In this document: positions 48,145 to 62,085 of the stretch, piece by piece
Position numbering within the stretch: position 1 is the first letter of the stretch
How the letters are laid out: the number at the start of each line of letters is the position of its first letter
Assembly (NCBI GenBank): GCA_025642065.1
Contig: JAODUP010000113.1
Coordinates: forward strand, 466,501-530,500
Origin: Paralvinella palmiformis
Taxonomy: Eukaryota; Annelida; Polychaeta; Terebellida; Alvinellidae
DNA length: 64,000 bases
Direction: 5' to 3'
The notes under the pieces: generated by a model
What the model saw: only the letters and a program-made list of their open reading frames with translations
Databases searched by the model: none
What the model was told of the DNA's origin: nothing
Made by a program: the position numbers and the translations under genes

Positions 48145-50900
48145 ATCAAATGTGAGAATGGGCATCACATTCGCACATAACAGCGATGTCTCGACCTGAC
48201 GTTTCAGATGGATATTGTTGTACAAGGGAAGTCATCTGTTGTGCTGTATATAGTAGCAGTGTTAATTATCTTTCGACGAGTGCTTGCTTGAAGTGTAATG
48301 TAATGTTCTGACCATATGGCCATTCTGTTAAGATCTACTTGTTAATGTTCTGATTTAGCCAACTGTCCACAGTTATTGTGAGGTTTTGGTTCAGTGTTAG
48401 TCAGCAAAGAAAGTTTGTTTTTTCAAGTGTAGCCGAGTATGTGCCTTCTCTATCATTTCTTTGATTCTAACCTCATTTGAGAGCCTCACTCTTTGGTTCT
48501 GACTCTTATATTAATTATCCTAAATGAACTATTTTATGGATTGTTATCTGGCCATAATATATATATATATATATATATATAAAACCTTTGTTGATTTATT
48601 AATATGTTAAAGTTTTTTTAATTGATGTCATATCTTACAGTACAGTTTTGATGTGGAAGATAGACATTTAGTATTATACTAGTGTGATATTTTGGTACAA
48701 ATACGCACAGATGATCTAATCAAGAAGTGTTTTTTGTGTTGTTAAAATATGCATTTGTCCAATTTAGACCTCGTAATCACATGTAATGCCCTTCAGTCAG
48801 GTTCTTAAGAGAATATCATAATTATAGTGTTCTTCTCTGCGTGCCGTGCACACACACACACGTTATTGACATGAAATATACGTAACTCCATTGTCATCTG
48901 TTGTTGAAAACATTGATGTTAAACATCTGATAAATGTTAACAATTTAGTTTTAAGAATATGGTATTTTGCACATGCACAATCTGTAGTTTAGTAATCAGA
49001 TGTTTGCATGAACACGTTAACAACTATATTTCTAATCATGTTTCTGAAAATGTGATCATAAGTTGTACACTTTTGATAAATGTTTTTTTATTATATATGG
49101 CTTTATGTTTGCCATTTTCGGGGAGTTCTTTTAAAGAACTTCGTGGTTTTTGGTTTTGAACCATCAACCTTTCTACTTGATATTTTACGGATAGTATTTA
49201 GGGTGTGATCAGGATTTAAGTATTCTTTTAAGGTGTAAACTTGTGTACACTTCTATACATAAGATGTTGGTCCGTCTCCAAGCCTGAACTGAAGTGTTGA
49301 TGTAAGTTTTGGCAGGAGGTGAATGGAATTGTTTAGCCTCAGTTCTGGTCATACCTTGGGAGCATATGGCCACAGGGAGACGCCCCAGGGAAAGAAATCC
49401 CACACAAATGCAGGAATAAGCCAGATTCAAACCTGGAATCTGGAGATTTACGGTACAGTTTTCTAACCACTGTGCCACCACAATTTTGAAAGTATATAGA
49501 CACGAGTTCACACATAATGGTTCAGTTGGTATGCAAGCACGTCAAAGGATTTAAACGCCAAGTGTTGCAAACTGCTTTGTTATTCACTGTTAAAACCTAA
49601 CAAATTATGGTGGCCTTTATTAATCAAGTTCTTCCTTGTTTAAGCTCAAACTTATTCTGGAGCTATCTTGAGCTTTATGAAAATTTGATTCCATAGTCCT
49701 GTATTAATATTATTGTCCTTGTTGGGATATGGATTGTTTTTATATTTTTGTGTGATCCTGTCAGAACTGTCCCCAAATGTCGTGCAGACAGACCCCCTTT
49801 CATCAGCACAACTATGCAAACCAATTTGGAGCAGTTTTTGAATGATGAGAGTAATTGCTACTGAACGTTTTGTTGATACAAATTTGTATTTAATATATTT
49901 GTTTTTTTAATCGATGATTGTGCTGTGTATAGCTGATATGTTGTTGCTTGGGGATCTTTGTCATCTACTGGTTTGTTGACACACTGGTGATGATTAACGT
50001 GTTAAAAGTCATAATAGCTAAAACAATTCTTTATGTAAGACTGTAGCTGATGAAACATAGTTGGTCTCCATCTGAATGTATGGCTTAAATGACATTACTA
50101 ATAATATATTTTTTTAACTGTCTTCAGCGGTCAGATTATGAATGTGATATATCATTTTTATTTTACACCCATGCATACTTGACACAGATTAGCAGAGGAG
50201 ATGGAACAGTTAACCTAAAAGTGTCCTTGTATCACTTGGTGTTTCAGTGAATGTGGCATCTTTATTGAACAACTTTCTTAGTTCGTTTTTCAGGATATAT
50301 TGTTGGTTGTTTTGGAAACGTCTGGTTGATGAAATGTATTATAATTTTGCATTTTTATTGTGATCTGAGGAACTAGGCTTTATTTGGTTCAGTGAATTTC
50401 CACTACTTGATGATTACTTGTGTATTGCATGAGATGCTTTTATGGTATGTTATTATCTTCATTCAGTGGATGGTGTGCACGAACATGTGAGGATCCCTCG
50501 GATTCCTGCTATAGTGGTGACCATAACACAGGTGCTCAATTTGGCCATATCGATTAATTTAAATTTTAAGTTGGTTTGTAGCTGATTAAAGTAATGTGTT
50601 GTATAAAAACAATTGGTAATATTATGTGACATTAAAGGTTGATGTTTTAAGAATTTGACAGAATAAATCACATCATGAATATACAGCATCATGCCATGTC
50701 TCCAGCTAGTAATGATCTAGTACTAAATTTGAAATAGTATTTGTAACAGTCCATTTTTTAAATCAGGTCGTGTCAGTATTGTTTTCATGTTTCATAAACT
50801 CAGTTATTATACTGGCCCATGTGTAAATGATCGTTGCTTTGATTGCCAGTGTAAATGTTTAAAATAAAAAAATGACAAGGTTATATATGTACACAACTAT
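48145..50900 (+). other. AOX1 3' UTR and downstream DNA
   Basis: No coding signal follows the stop at 48144. Possible AATAAA signals lie near 50664 and 51234, and the sequence is AT-rich and unique over long stretches, so a long 3' UTR is possible. A SINE-like segment lies at 49300-49485. Confidence 0.4.
49300..49485 (-). mobile_element. tRNA-derived SINE-like repeat
   Basis: On the minus strand, ggtggcacagtggttagaaa and ccaggtttgaatctgg resemble tRNA A and B boxes, followed by a body ending in gaggctaaacaattcca. A related phrase (gagttgaatggtttagcttg) occurs at 62449. The 100-codon minus frame is repeat-derived. Confidence 0.5.
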
Positions 50901-52576
50901 TGTAAACGTCGAAACGGCTATTTTTAGTGGAACATTACAGGCCAAGTATTCACAAATAATTGTTTTAAGAGAAACAGTCCCTAACCCAGTGCCTAATGAT
51001 GTAATGTTATGAAATGTTCCGTTTAGACATTGTACAAGTCATAAAACATATATTATAATATTTTGTGTCTTGGTTGAGGAATCAGTGCAGATGGTATTAT
51101 TGGTACCTGGACATGTTTTTATAAACAATCACAGGCTTTCAATTTTTTGTTTGTTAAACAATGATAGGCTTTCAATTTTTTTGTTTGTTATTTCTAAAAT
51201 GGGTTCCATGGTTATGACTGTTGTTCAGATATAAATAAACTTAATAGTGGAAGAATCAAACAAGGGTCTTAATTATGGGTGTGGCATAACAGCACTTTCT
51301 AAATCATAGTGTGATACGTGCAGTCTGAGTTTTCTTACTTCTATCATAAAAATTGAGGTATAATACCATTTTATTGTAAAATGTTGAGGTAGGTTATTAA
51401 TTATGACAGAACAGCTAACTGGTGTGATACATAGACATGTACCAACTTATGAATACGGTAATCCAAGTCTTCCACAAATTAAGAATATATATATATATAT
51501 AATATATACATGTATAATAATATAAATCTATTATTGTATAGCATCGTTAGCAAAAATAAAGTGACCATCATAATAGTGTTATCAAACTTCTTGTATCCAT
51601 TCACACATGCTACAAGGACGTTAAGTTCATCTACCGATACATAGTCAACATGAAAAGGCAGTATGTTTATAGTATCACGTGGTGTCCTTCACCTTCTTTT
51701 TCTGTGTTAATTGTGGTTTGTAAAACGTTGACACACATCCATACAAAGTTATCTGTCATCATTACCAACCATCAACAACAGTGACGATAATAAACATTGG
51801 CATACCGCCAGAACTCAAACGACAAAAGGTGCAGGTGTAAAAATCTGAAGTGAACATAATTTTACACATGACACACTTCGCACATGCTTGTTATTGTACT
51901 TAATGTGAGATCCACAAAGCAATACAATGGACCCTTGTTCTAACTATATATGGATTGTATTTGTATATAGCATATATGTGTCTGGCGATCAGGTAACTGC
52001 AGATCGTCTGATAATGACTTTCTGACAGAAGTAAGTCAGGCTGGAAAAAAAACCAGTCCATAAAGTGATATTTGATAAGAGTTGCTAGAATGTTTTTCAG
52101 TCATAGCTGATAGAAGCTATCACCTGGGGAAAATGGTGGTGCACAGTTCTAACAACTAAACTGTTTTACATCAAACCAAGACAAAACTAATTCAATAAAT
52201 ATATACAAAAAAAACATCAGACCATGCTGATGTAAAGGTAACCTGTTTTTGTGATATAAAATGGCTCGTGTCGATATGAAAAAAGCTATAGAAGTTACTG
52301 TATGTTTTTTTCTGTTTATTGCCGATCACGTTTCAAGCATTTCCTTATTAAATTCAAAGCGTGACCAGTGACAAGAGTAAAGAAATCAAGCACTCGGGTA
52401 ATCTAATACTAAGTTGTATCGATACTATATGTTAAGTCCCACTTTTCATCACTTGAAGTAATGTTTGAGTGTAGGCTCTGGTAAATGTTGGTACATGCAT
52501 CATATTTGAACCTAACAGTGTCTGTTTAATCAGTGTTCTAGAGAGGATTTCGGAGACAGGAGGTACAAATACTCTG

Positions 52577-52607
<31 letters not shown>

Positions 52608-52797
52608 TATACTTACAATTGTTGTTGAAATGTGGTAGGAATGAACCAAAATATTTTTAAGATATGCGGGCACATATTCTTCAACAACTATAATACATGT
52701 AATAATGCAGATTTAATACAGTGCTGTTACATTATAACATTCAGTACATAACATAACACACATACATTGATCAATAATATGAGTGGTAGAAAAATTA

Positions 52798-52834
<37 letters not shown>

Positions 52835-54800
52835 TATTCCAAGTATCTGTTATATAAGTAGTCTAAAAAAGAAAATCAACATATAATTCATCACACATCT
52901 TATGAGCTATATATATTTCAAATAAATGTTGCCACTATAGCCAGTACACAGTAGTAGGGGAGATGGCTGCCTTTTATTTTTCGTAGACAGAAAGCTTTCT
53001 GTAATAATAAATAATATGAACAGCAGTTGTTAATATGTCGGACCATCTGAGTGAGAAGATGCAGATGGCACATTTTGAGAGTTAAATACTCCACCACCCC
53101 CATCCCCTGCACATGATAACCCCATGAAAGTGTTCCAGGGCACAACATGTTCGGTGACAATTGTACGAGGTGATGGTGTCTTAGAACTTAAACTACAATC
53201 TAGGCAAAGGTCATGAAATGTCATTCTTACCGGATATTTAAGATGACGATAGTTAAGATCACACGACAACAACACGTTGACGGGTACAAATTACTTACTC
53301 AAAAACATTCGACTTCTCAAAGAGTTTCTAACCTGTGCCAAGATGGTACTTAATAGACATATGATGGGTACAATCTGTGGAGTCGGCAAGTGATTTAGAT
53401 TTATTTTTATTACTCCAAGATGATGCTGTTTTTTTAATAAATATTTATACCTGTCGACAGCTCAATGGCAGATATTGTTTGTATATTTGTTGTCAAGTAT
53501 TATAAACAGTTCTATCAAATCAATACTTACAGTCTCATATATATAGATCTACTCAACTGATCAAAAGATCTAGATAGATCTAGATCTAGATATCAAGGTA
53601 TGAATCCCATACTTGGTTATGAAATTCAAAGTAGTATAATCAATTATATATATATATATATATATATTGTACAAAATATATTAGGATATATTTCTTTTTT
53701 TCTTCAATATTATCAATATTAAAACACAAAACCAGTTATACGCACACAAGTTTCAGACGTCGTCTTCTTCGTGGCGGTAAATCGATGTTTCAGAGCGGTT
53801 TCCGGATGTTCAGTGTCAAACAGCTAGATGTAGAATAACCACGTACTTTCCAGGGTGTCGGTCACGCGCAGTGACTGAGGTCATTGAGAGCAGACATCAG
53901 CTGAATAGTTCTCGGGTCAACTATACCATGTCTGATTGTAGTGTAGGACTTAAAACAATGCTCTACCAATGGATAGGTCTACGACCTTATCATGAAAGAA
54001 AATGATTATAGTACGTAAATACCATATACGTACTTGTAATTGGACTGGACCGAGAGAAACACATATAATATATATGTCATTATGATATGTAATCGTGAAT
54101 GAGCCATGGCTGGGTTTGTTCGAAGGAGGTCGACATCAGTTCAATTTTGGTCATCAAAATATGGGGTAAAACGGCGTAGATAGTTGGGTAAAGGGGTGTT
54201 GTTTTATTGGGGAGGGTATGTGATGGGGGTTCATCACCACCTTCAAGAACGATGTACAAAGCGCGCGCGCGCACACACACACACACAACCTGTTGTACAC
54301 ATAAACCAATCCTCCCGAAGTAAGACATTCTATTTATTTTTTTATTTACATAACATATATCTGCATGAACTCAATGAATGAGATAAAAATTGCTTATAGG
54401 TTCAATTATAAATAAACCTCATAGTGAAATAGAGTACAAGCAGAAGTTGGGTCAATCCTATATATATGTATATGTAAACCAGATCCGGGTGTAACAATTA
54501 AACAGTTTCACTCTGACATTGAATTGTTCATAGAACATCCTTGATCCTACAATCTCAAGCTGTTACGTCAATTTGAACTTAACGACCAATTTGAAGGGAA
54601 AGATCGTGCTCGACACATCTGGGTCCTGGGACGGTGTCATTGGGAGGTATAACACTGTTAGACTCGTCCGTCGTCAGAGGACATGTCCTTTTTCCAGACG
54701 TAGACATTTTAAACTGAATACGTCATCGTATAATTAACAACCCCGAGACACGTATAATAAATAACATGTCAAAAACAGAAAAATCGTAACACGGGGCTAT
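50901..54800. other. Intergenic DNA between the AOX copies
   Basis: TA tracts occur at 51487-51500, 52579-52604, 52799-52832 and 53644-53667, and an AGATCT-rich stretch at 53557-53595. A minus-strand frame at 53030-53275 ends in a stop and contains a good GTAAGA donor, but no domain is recognisable and I do not call it a gene. Confidence 0.4.
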
Positions 54801-54809
54801 TTTAGTACC

Positions 54810-55090
54810 AAGCCGCATGCGCAGTGGGCGCCCACAGCTCGCTAAAACGTGAGAACTTGGTCACCTGAAGGCTGTTTCATCGCGATGACGCTAGAAATTG
54901 TTTTGTTTACCCCCTGAAATTCCTGGTTTATAATCAGAACGTGACAGCATCATCCCACGGTTGAGATCGAGCCGCAGCTGACCTAGTCTGTGGAGAATGA
55001 CGCAAGGGTGGAGGCGTGGCCTAGCGGTTTTACGCATGCGCTCTAAGCGAGCGGTCTATATAAGCGAGCCAGCCGAAGGCCGAGCAGTTA
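54810..55090 (+). promoter_or_regulatory. Putative AOX2 promoter: TATA box and NRF-1-like motifs
   Basis: TATATAAG lies at 55057-55064, in a GC-richer island (about 54800-55250). Two NRF-1-like palindromic cores, ccgcatgcgca (54813-54823) and acgcatgcgct (55032-55042), lie upstream; each departs from the strict consensus by one or two bases. Transcription probably starts near 55085-55090. The proximity of the TATA box to a spliced leader supports the call. Confidence 0.6.
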
Positions 55091-55238
55091 GTAAACGGGA
55101 AGCCGCGAAACGAAACGTGAAGTTGGCGATTCACATTTCAACCTGGTTAAGAAGAGCAACGACCGCTGTGCGATAGATTTCGAAACCACTTCATCGATTA
55201 GCCGCCACACACACGTGGAACGAGTACAACTGAGCGCT
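55087..55238 (+). other. Probable AOX2 5' UTR exon
   Basis: A non-coding leader of about 150 bp ends at a consensus donor (gagcgct|gtaagt, GT at 55239-55240). The matching acceptor is ccttcag at 56761-56766. The 1.5 kb intron contains a diverged SINE A piece (55670-55790) and a TCAC tandem run near 55562-55590. Confidence 0.55.
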
Positions 55239-55669
55239 GTAAGTTGATTTTGTTTTAGCCATTTTTAATTGTCTACTTTAAATCTGCCGAAGTAATGTAC
55301 ATGCTAATTTTCGTTAAATGTATTTAGAATATATATATTAATACTTTCGCTCGCGTGGTCCATCCATGCCCATTCATCTAGCTGGGTGGATCGATGAACT
55401 GTCACTGTGTATTAGTCTTGAGACATCATCATCATATTTCATTTTAGAACAGCTTATGTAAAACAAATTTCGGCTGACATCGGTTTTTTAAAACCTGGCT
55501 TTCTCTCGGTTTACTCATTCGCTGGCTCTCACTGATTCACTTACTCATTCAGATAGGCATTCACTCACTCACTCACTCACTCACTCACTGAGACAGGCAT
55601 TCATGCACTCATTCGGAGCGTCATCTTCGTAGCGTAATATGTAGTACAGTTATCTACAAACTTCTACCT

Positions 55670-55790
55670 TCTGGGTTCAAGCCTTGCCCTGCCGGATTAT
55701 GTCCGAGGGATGTTTCACCTTCATTATCTTTGGAGGTCGTTCGGCCCATTTAACCTTCCTTATGCACCAACTTGGTCACAAGCAGCAATT
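55670..55790 (+). mobile_element. SINE family A, diverged copy
   Basis: gggttcaagccttgccctgc, gggatgtttcaccttcatta, tttggaggtcgttcggccca and tttaaccttccttatgcacc show the family body with many substitutions. It lies in the AOX2 5' UTR intron. Confidence 0.6.
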
Positions 55791-56824
55791 AATATTTTAT
55801 AACTCACCCACTCACATAATCTACACAACCAGCTCTGAAAATTAATTATTTTAAATTTAAAAAAAATTATATTACATTACCGTGCAATTAATCTTCAGTT
55901 CTGGTGTCCAGCCACAAATAATTGATAATTAATTTGCCGACCTTAAACGGTCATCTGAACCTATTGTTTTTAGAAGGTTTACCTACGTATTTACCTAGCT
56001 GGTATCTGGATAGTGTTAATTGTATCTAGTCACATTTACGTGACTGGCAGTTAGTGTCGTCTTCGGATACACTTCGTATATGTATTTGATTATACACATA
56101 TTATCTATATCAATATAGACACATAGACTCCTTTTACGTATTCTGGGCTTAGAATTGGTCTGCGGTGTATATCTCCATGCTCGGGCTAATGGAGATTATA
56201 TCTATACGATCACGTTCAATTATGGCTAGGCTAGGCATCCACCCGCGCGTACGCTTCAAGAACGGGATGGAACGTGTATTCTTTATCCACCCTTCGTCCT
56301 CCATCTAGCTCAGTTGCTGGTCAATACACCCACACAACTAGCACTTTTTTAGTGACAGCGCGTGCGCAGAAAGCTATTGCGTAACCATAATTGATTTTAT
56401 GAGTTCAACCGGTACATAGCCGGTTCGCCCTTACAAGATGTAGTCCCAGATCTGGTCGTGACCAATTAGAAGCCAATACAGATGAAGCAGGTAATATTTG
56501 CGCATCGACATCATTCACCCGTCCACACATACCCCTACGGCTATGAATATGATTAATAATTATAGAAATACAAGCGTAACGGCACTACCACGTTTTTGAG
56601 TTCAGCCAGTACACATCCGGTTCGGCCAAATAACATATCGTTCCGGATATGGTCGTACTCGATGGGAATTGAGTACGACAATTTTATTTATATCTTTGTA
56701 TATTAGCTGTTACATATACCTTATTTTCCACAATATTTATACTGATATTTTAATTATTTCCTTCAGGATACAAACCTATTTCGGATTGACTAGCTGTTTT
56801 TAAACAGATCTCCATAATATTGCC

Positions 56825-59679
56825 ATGGCAATGAGAACTGTAATTATAGTGCCACGGGCATTTCTCCATTCAGTGAAACCCATCTCACTGCTTCAACAGC
56901 TGCAAAAGGGCAGTTATGGCATTGCACCTCAGATTTCCAGGAGTTTCTGCCATAACCAGGTCAGTGGAATGAATTAATATGACCATTAAATAATAATTAA
57001 AAAATATTAGGCATATATAAACATCTTATTTAATTATTAAATAAGAACCTTTTTATATAATGTTTTATTGTCAATTAATTATCAGAAATATAAATGTAAC
57101 CAAAACAGTATATACCACATTTCCATTTTAAATGATATAATGAACTTTTGCAGTCTTTACTGTACGTGTGTAATGAGAAAATTTGTACCTAATAATTTTT
57201 TCAGACCTTACTGGCCAGTGCAGCAGCAAAACGAGTTCCAAATTCAGATGACATTCATGAAAGTGGACACAGTACAATGGACCAAATGATATCGGCCCGA
57301 ATTGAAGAAGTCAGAACTGGAAAATTCGACAAGATGAATGATCCAGAAAAACTGGCCCATTTCAGGTATGGAAATGAATAACCAGATCAATTAACATTCC
57401 ACCAGTCTGTGAAACTAAATACATCCCTAAACCGGATATGTCTGCATGTATTTAATAAGCAAGCGTTTAAAGTTTTCTGTGATGAGAGCCGTCTATATTT
57501 TCAGAACCCCTGCTGCTGTTGAACAGTCATCCAATTCTACATCGGTATCAAAAGATGACAACGTTTATGAAAATTATACCATGCCACATCCTATTTGGTC
57601 TCAAAAAGAAGTTCACAGTGTCAGGGTCACTCACAAAACACCACAAGGAATAAATGACTGGGTAGATAGAATTATTTTATCAACATCTGTGGTTAATCCT
57701 GAAAATATATTTATAATAATATAATAATGTATATTTATAAAGCGCCAAAACCAGGTAACCGTTCCGAGATGCTGTACAATAAAGAAAGGGGTGTTTAACA
57801 AAATCACTAAATATAATGAGTACATTAACAATTAAAATATTGTTTGAATAGGAATGTTTTAACATGTTTTTTAAAAACATTTAGTGACTTAGAATTTCTA
57901 ATGACTTATTCCACAATGTTGGCGCAGCAACACTAAAAGCATTTTAACAGCTCATCTAAATACATCCGTTAGTCAATTTCTTTTAAAATAAAAGGAGTAA
58001 AATATTTACAAACCAAACAATTTCTTGATTATCATATTTGTTGGATACTAATTTCAATGATGAGGTAATGTTATTAATATTTTATATTTCAGTTGGCCTA
58101 TATGACAATCAAGTCTTTGAGAGTGGGATACGACATTATTTCGGGTTATAACAGACGTACCAGGGACGAAGCATTGTGGCTAAAGTAAGTAGTTCTTTTG
58201 CAGAGATCACACTACTTCACTTCTGGATTTCAAAGTCTACGTAGAAGTGTAAAGGTTTTCATCCAAAATTTATTTATTTCTGGTCTTCAGTTTTGTTCAC
58301 GTGATCAGTTAGTCAACAACTCTGCTGAAACTATTTTTTTTTAAATGGTAACGCGGCTACTTTTTCCTTTTGACAGTCGTATAGTATTCCTGGAGACTGT
58401 TGCTGGTGTACCCGGTATGGTGGCTGCTATGGTCAGACATCTTTACTCGCTGCGGAAGATGAGGAGAGACCACGGATGGATACATACTCTTTTAGGTGAG
58501 CGACGTGTTTATGCAAGTCACAAATTGGAATCTATTGTAGAGTGGACTTAAACGATCCCTGCTAGTGAGGGTAGTTATTATAATTACGATCTGAAGAAAG
58601 GGGAGTAATTCAAGAGCCTATTTCACTCTATCCTTGAACGGGAATGTGGTCACGGTTAATGACATTGTGGTATGTTTGGTAAAGATTAAAACCCCAATTT
58701 TGTATCATCACTCTTATATTCTTTATTATTACATGGTTTTTAATATCATAATTATCATTGTTATTTGTAGAAGAGGCAGAAAATGAGAGGATGCATCTGA
58801 TGACTGCATTACAACTCAAACAGCCCTCATTGATGTTTAAAGGAACAGTTCTTGCTGCACAAGGTAGAGATTTGTTTTACATTTATAAAATCGCCTGGAG
58901 ATATTTAGCGACATTTATGTTCATGAACGCATGTAGATTGATAGTTTATCGAGATTTTCATAATCTGCGTTCCAGGAATGTTTGTGACGTGGTTCAGTGT
59001 AGCATACATGATTGCACCTCGTTACTGCCACAGATTCGTCGGATATTTAGAAGAAGAGGCTGTGGTGACCTATACAAAATGCTTAAAGGTATGCCAAAAA
59101 TAGATCTCTTTGCTAATCCGTTAGCAACTTGCAGTAGTTTGCAATTTGCTGGAATGAATGCTTTGAGAACTCGTTCTATTTTTTTTATAATTTTATTTAG
59201 GATATTGAAGATGGTGCAATTAGTCACTGGCAGACCAAACCAGCCCCACAAATAGCAGTCAAATACTGGAATCTCGCTGTAAGTATTTTTTTAACGTAGC
59301 CAAAATAAATCATGCAAATCAATTGAGAAATAATTTTATACAGTTTATAGGATAGAAAGATGGCATAAAAATGCACATTAATATTAGTTTTCTGAAGATT
59401 TGGCAACGGGAAAATTATTTTACTTCAATTCTTTGCTTCGTACACCTATATGTACAGCTTCACTGTCTGTAAAAGAGGCTTGCATTGAATAACTGAACCA
59501 GTCATGGAATTGTATCCTGGGGCTTACTAATTATTTGCGTGTTTATACTTTAGCCGACTGCCACAATGAAGGACGTCATCCTGGCAATCAGAGCGGACGA
59601 GGCTCATCACAGGGTGGTCAACCATACTCTGGCATCAATGAATAAATACGACTTCAACCCATACAAGCCAGGAGAGTAA
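56825..59679 (+). CDS. AOX: Alternative oxidase, mitochondrial (copy 2)
   Basis: Nine coding exons: 56825-56959 (exon from 56767), 57205-57365, 57505-57661, 58093-58184, 58377-58495, 58771-58863, 58976-59088, 59201-59278 and 59554-59679 (TAA). They give 357 residues, all GT-AG and in frame. It is the same ubiquinol:oxygen oxidoreductase as copy 1. The start gccATGg has strong context, and the first residues [20 protein letters not shown] form a basic mitochondrial presequence ending near SRSFC. Di-iron motifs are canonical: LETVA (187-191), NERMHL (226-231), LEEEA (277-281) and RADEAHHR (329-336). The hydrophobic stretch [16 protein letters not shown] precedes LEEEA. The C-terminus NPYKPGE fits the animal AOX tail pattern N-P-[YF]-x-[PK]-[GE] as I recall it. 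Introns are short compared with copy 1 (2.9 kb for the coding part against 12.7 kb), with no large insertions. Confidence 0.96.
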
Positions 59680-61600
59680 AAGAATGAAATGCTAAACATG
59701 CATATCACTTGCTATAACCAAGATCATATATATATATATATATATCATGACATGAAGGTGTGTGGATCACATCCTTCTATTGGTTACAATTTGTGTTCAT
59801 CTTGATGCATCTATGATTCACTGTGTGTTTGCAAGTTTGTTTGTATATATACATGTGTGTATACCTTCTAGCATTTCATGTATAAAACGATTTCTTTTTC
59901 GATAGCATAATATACAGTGGCATTCTCCAGTAAATTTTGTATAAACCTGATCTAAATTTAAATGATTTATTTGTGTAGAACTTTAAATCTGAATCCAGCA
60001 ATGAGAATTAGTTACGGGAATCTGTTTGTAATGAGACATTCTTTTGTGCGTATAAGCTATGCTACACTGATGATCTCATTATTGAGTTATATATATATAT
60101 ATAAGAAGACTGGATGCATTTCAAATTAGTGTTTCTGTGTGCTGATAGTGGTAACCTGGGAGGGGCCAAATTTAGCGAATGCTATATATTATGCAAGATG
60201 TGTGGTGTTAGTGCTCAGCTGGTCAATCTCAGGGTTCCCTTTCCACTGTACATGTGATATAGCAATGCAAATAATGGATTGTTTGTTTATCCATAGATTA
60301 GTGTAATTTATCTCGTGTATTTTGCATTCCTTGTTAAACGTCTCGATATTAAGGACACATGAAAACGTTATGATTGTACATCGCACTTTACCATATAGAT
60401 GCTGGAATATCTACCTCTATGTTGGGTATACTTTTTGTTGTCATTGGATGTGGTAGGCAATGCATTTAGATTGAGAAGTCTTGATGCATGATGTGTCGAT
60501 AGTCTATATTCGAGTTCTGTTGAAAGCAATTGAATGATTGGCTTATGCTAGGCGTGTGTTTGTGATCATGTCATGTTTCAAGATCTGACCAATGGAGCTG
60601 TGTCATGATTATATTGTACAGATGGATGATTATTAATTTAAGCATGTGATATTTTTTTACAATGTATTATTGCTATAGTCATTGTTGTGAAATGTTTGGT
60701 CCTTATTTATTTTTTAATTGCTTTGTAAACGCCAATAGATTGAAGAGCTGCACTTTAATACATATAGTTTGAAATCAAATGGACTTTGTTATTTATTCAT
60801 GGATGAATGAAGCGTGTTCGTTTTAGGTTGCACCATTTTTCAGTACAATGATTAAATCATCAAAATATTGCCAGAACCTAAATTTACTACATTGAAATGA
60901 GTACATATCTCGACATAAGAATACCGCATCTGAAATGTTGGAGAGTAATATATCGTGTATCTAGCTTGGATTTTAAGAATTTTTAAATTAAACGAAAAGG
61001 ACAAATAATACATTGATACTGTACCTTGATGTAGTTCATTACGATGTACTTGTATAAACCACAATATAAAAATCAAGTGCTCGGTGAATATTAATTTTTA
61101 CTCGAGATATATATGACCAGTGAAGTGTTTTTTATCTGAAAGTTATGTAATTTTACTTACAATGATTGTTTTTAGCCAATATTAGAAAATGGTTGCGTTT
61201 TTATTTTCAATGATTCTATTTATAGTTTTTATTTCATTTTATAGTGCTTCCATCAAATTGATGAATGAACAACGAATCACAATGTTTTGTAATGACAAAT
61301 TCCATATTCCAGAATAGGTAGCTATTAATGTTATATCATGCGTTGCTGTTATTTGTATATGCAGATGTATGAAATAAATAGGGAAACTAATCATTAGTTG
61401 TTGATAACAAAATTCACAGTCGATTACCGATTCAGTATCATACAGCTGCAGCATTTCCTGAACAAAAACCAAACTAGAACGGTGTAGAAAATGACAGTAT
61501 CAGTGGCACAGGGCTTATGTTAAAGACATTTCCCCCGGTGAATAACGAATGATATAAATAACAGACGTGCACAAAAGAACCGGCAATTCACCCACAAATT
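59680..61600 (+). other. AOX2 3' UTR and downstream DNA
   Basis: No coding signal follows the stop at 59679. A possible AATAAA lies near 61373. TA tracts occur at 59727-59745 and 60090-60104. Short minus-strand frames here have no recognisable content. Confidence 0.4.
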
Positions 61601-61919
61601 GATTTGCCTTTCAGCTAAATTTCCCCTTTATATTTGCCCCACTGAGGATGGATGGATGAATGTTGTTTAACGACACATCGGCACAATTTAGGCCATTCAG
61701 TGCCCTAGAACGTTTGGTTTGCCCCACAGAGAGTCGCCAATTAGGGTTGCAAAATAATCATGAGTTTTAAAAAATAAATAATTTTTTTTTAAACAGCCAA
61801 ACAGTTCTCCTAAGCCACAAAACTAACTCACCAGCTTATTATTATCGCCTTGCTTAACAATAACAGGCATGAGAGTGGCGTATCCAAAATAAAACCTGGA
61901 AAGGAAATTACAGAGTGAT

Positions 61920-62085
61920 GTCGATTGAAGATTTACGGCCACTGTTGTGCACACGGTAGGCTAAATGGGTCGAGCGACCTCCAAAGGTAATGATGAAACA
62001 ACCTTCAGATATGCCCATGCTGAGATTCGAACATGGGTGGTAGTGATCTGTGGTTCAACACGCTACCGCTAGATCACCAGGCCCC
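61920..62085 (-). mobile_element. SINE family A, nearly complete copy
   Basis: tttacggccactgttgtgca, ggctaaatgggtcgagcgac, ctccaaaggtaatgatgaaa, caaccttcagatatgcccat, gattcgaacatgggtggtag and cgctaccgctagatcac are shared with the other copies, with a small deletion in the middle. Confidence 0.8.

Noticed and set aside
53030..53275. 81-codon minus frame that could be a terminal exon
   Set aside because: It contains a GTAAGA donor early on and no domain is recognisable; no matching upstream exon was found.
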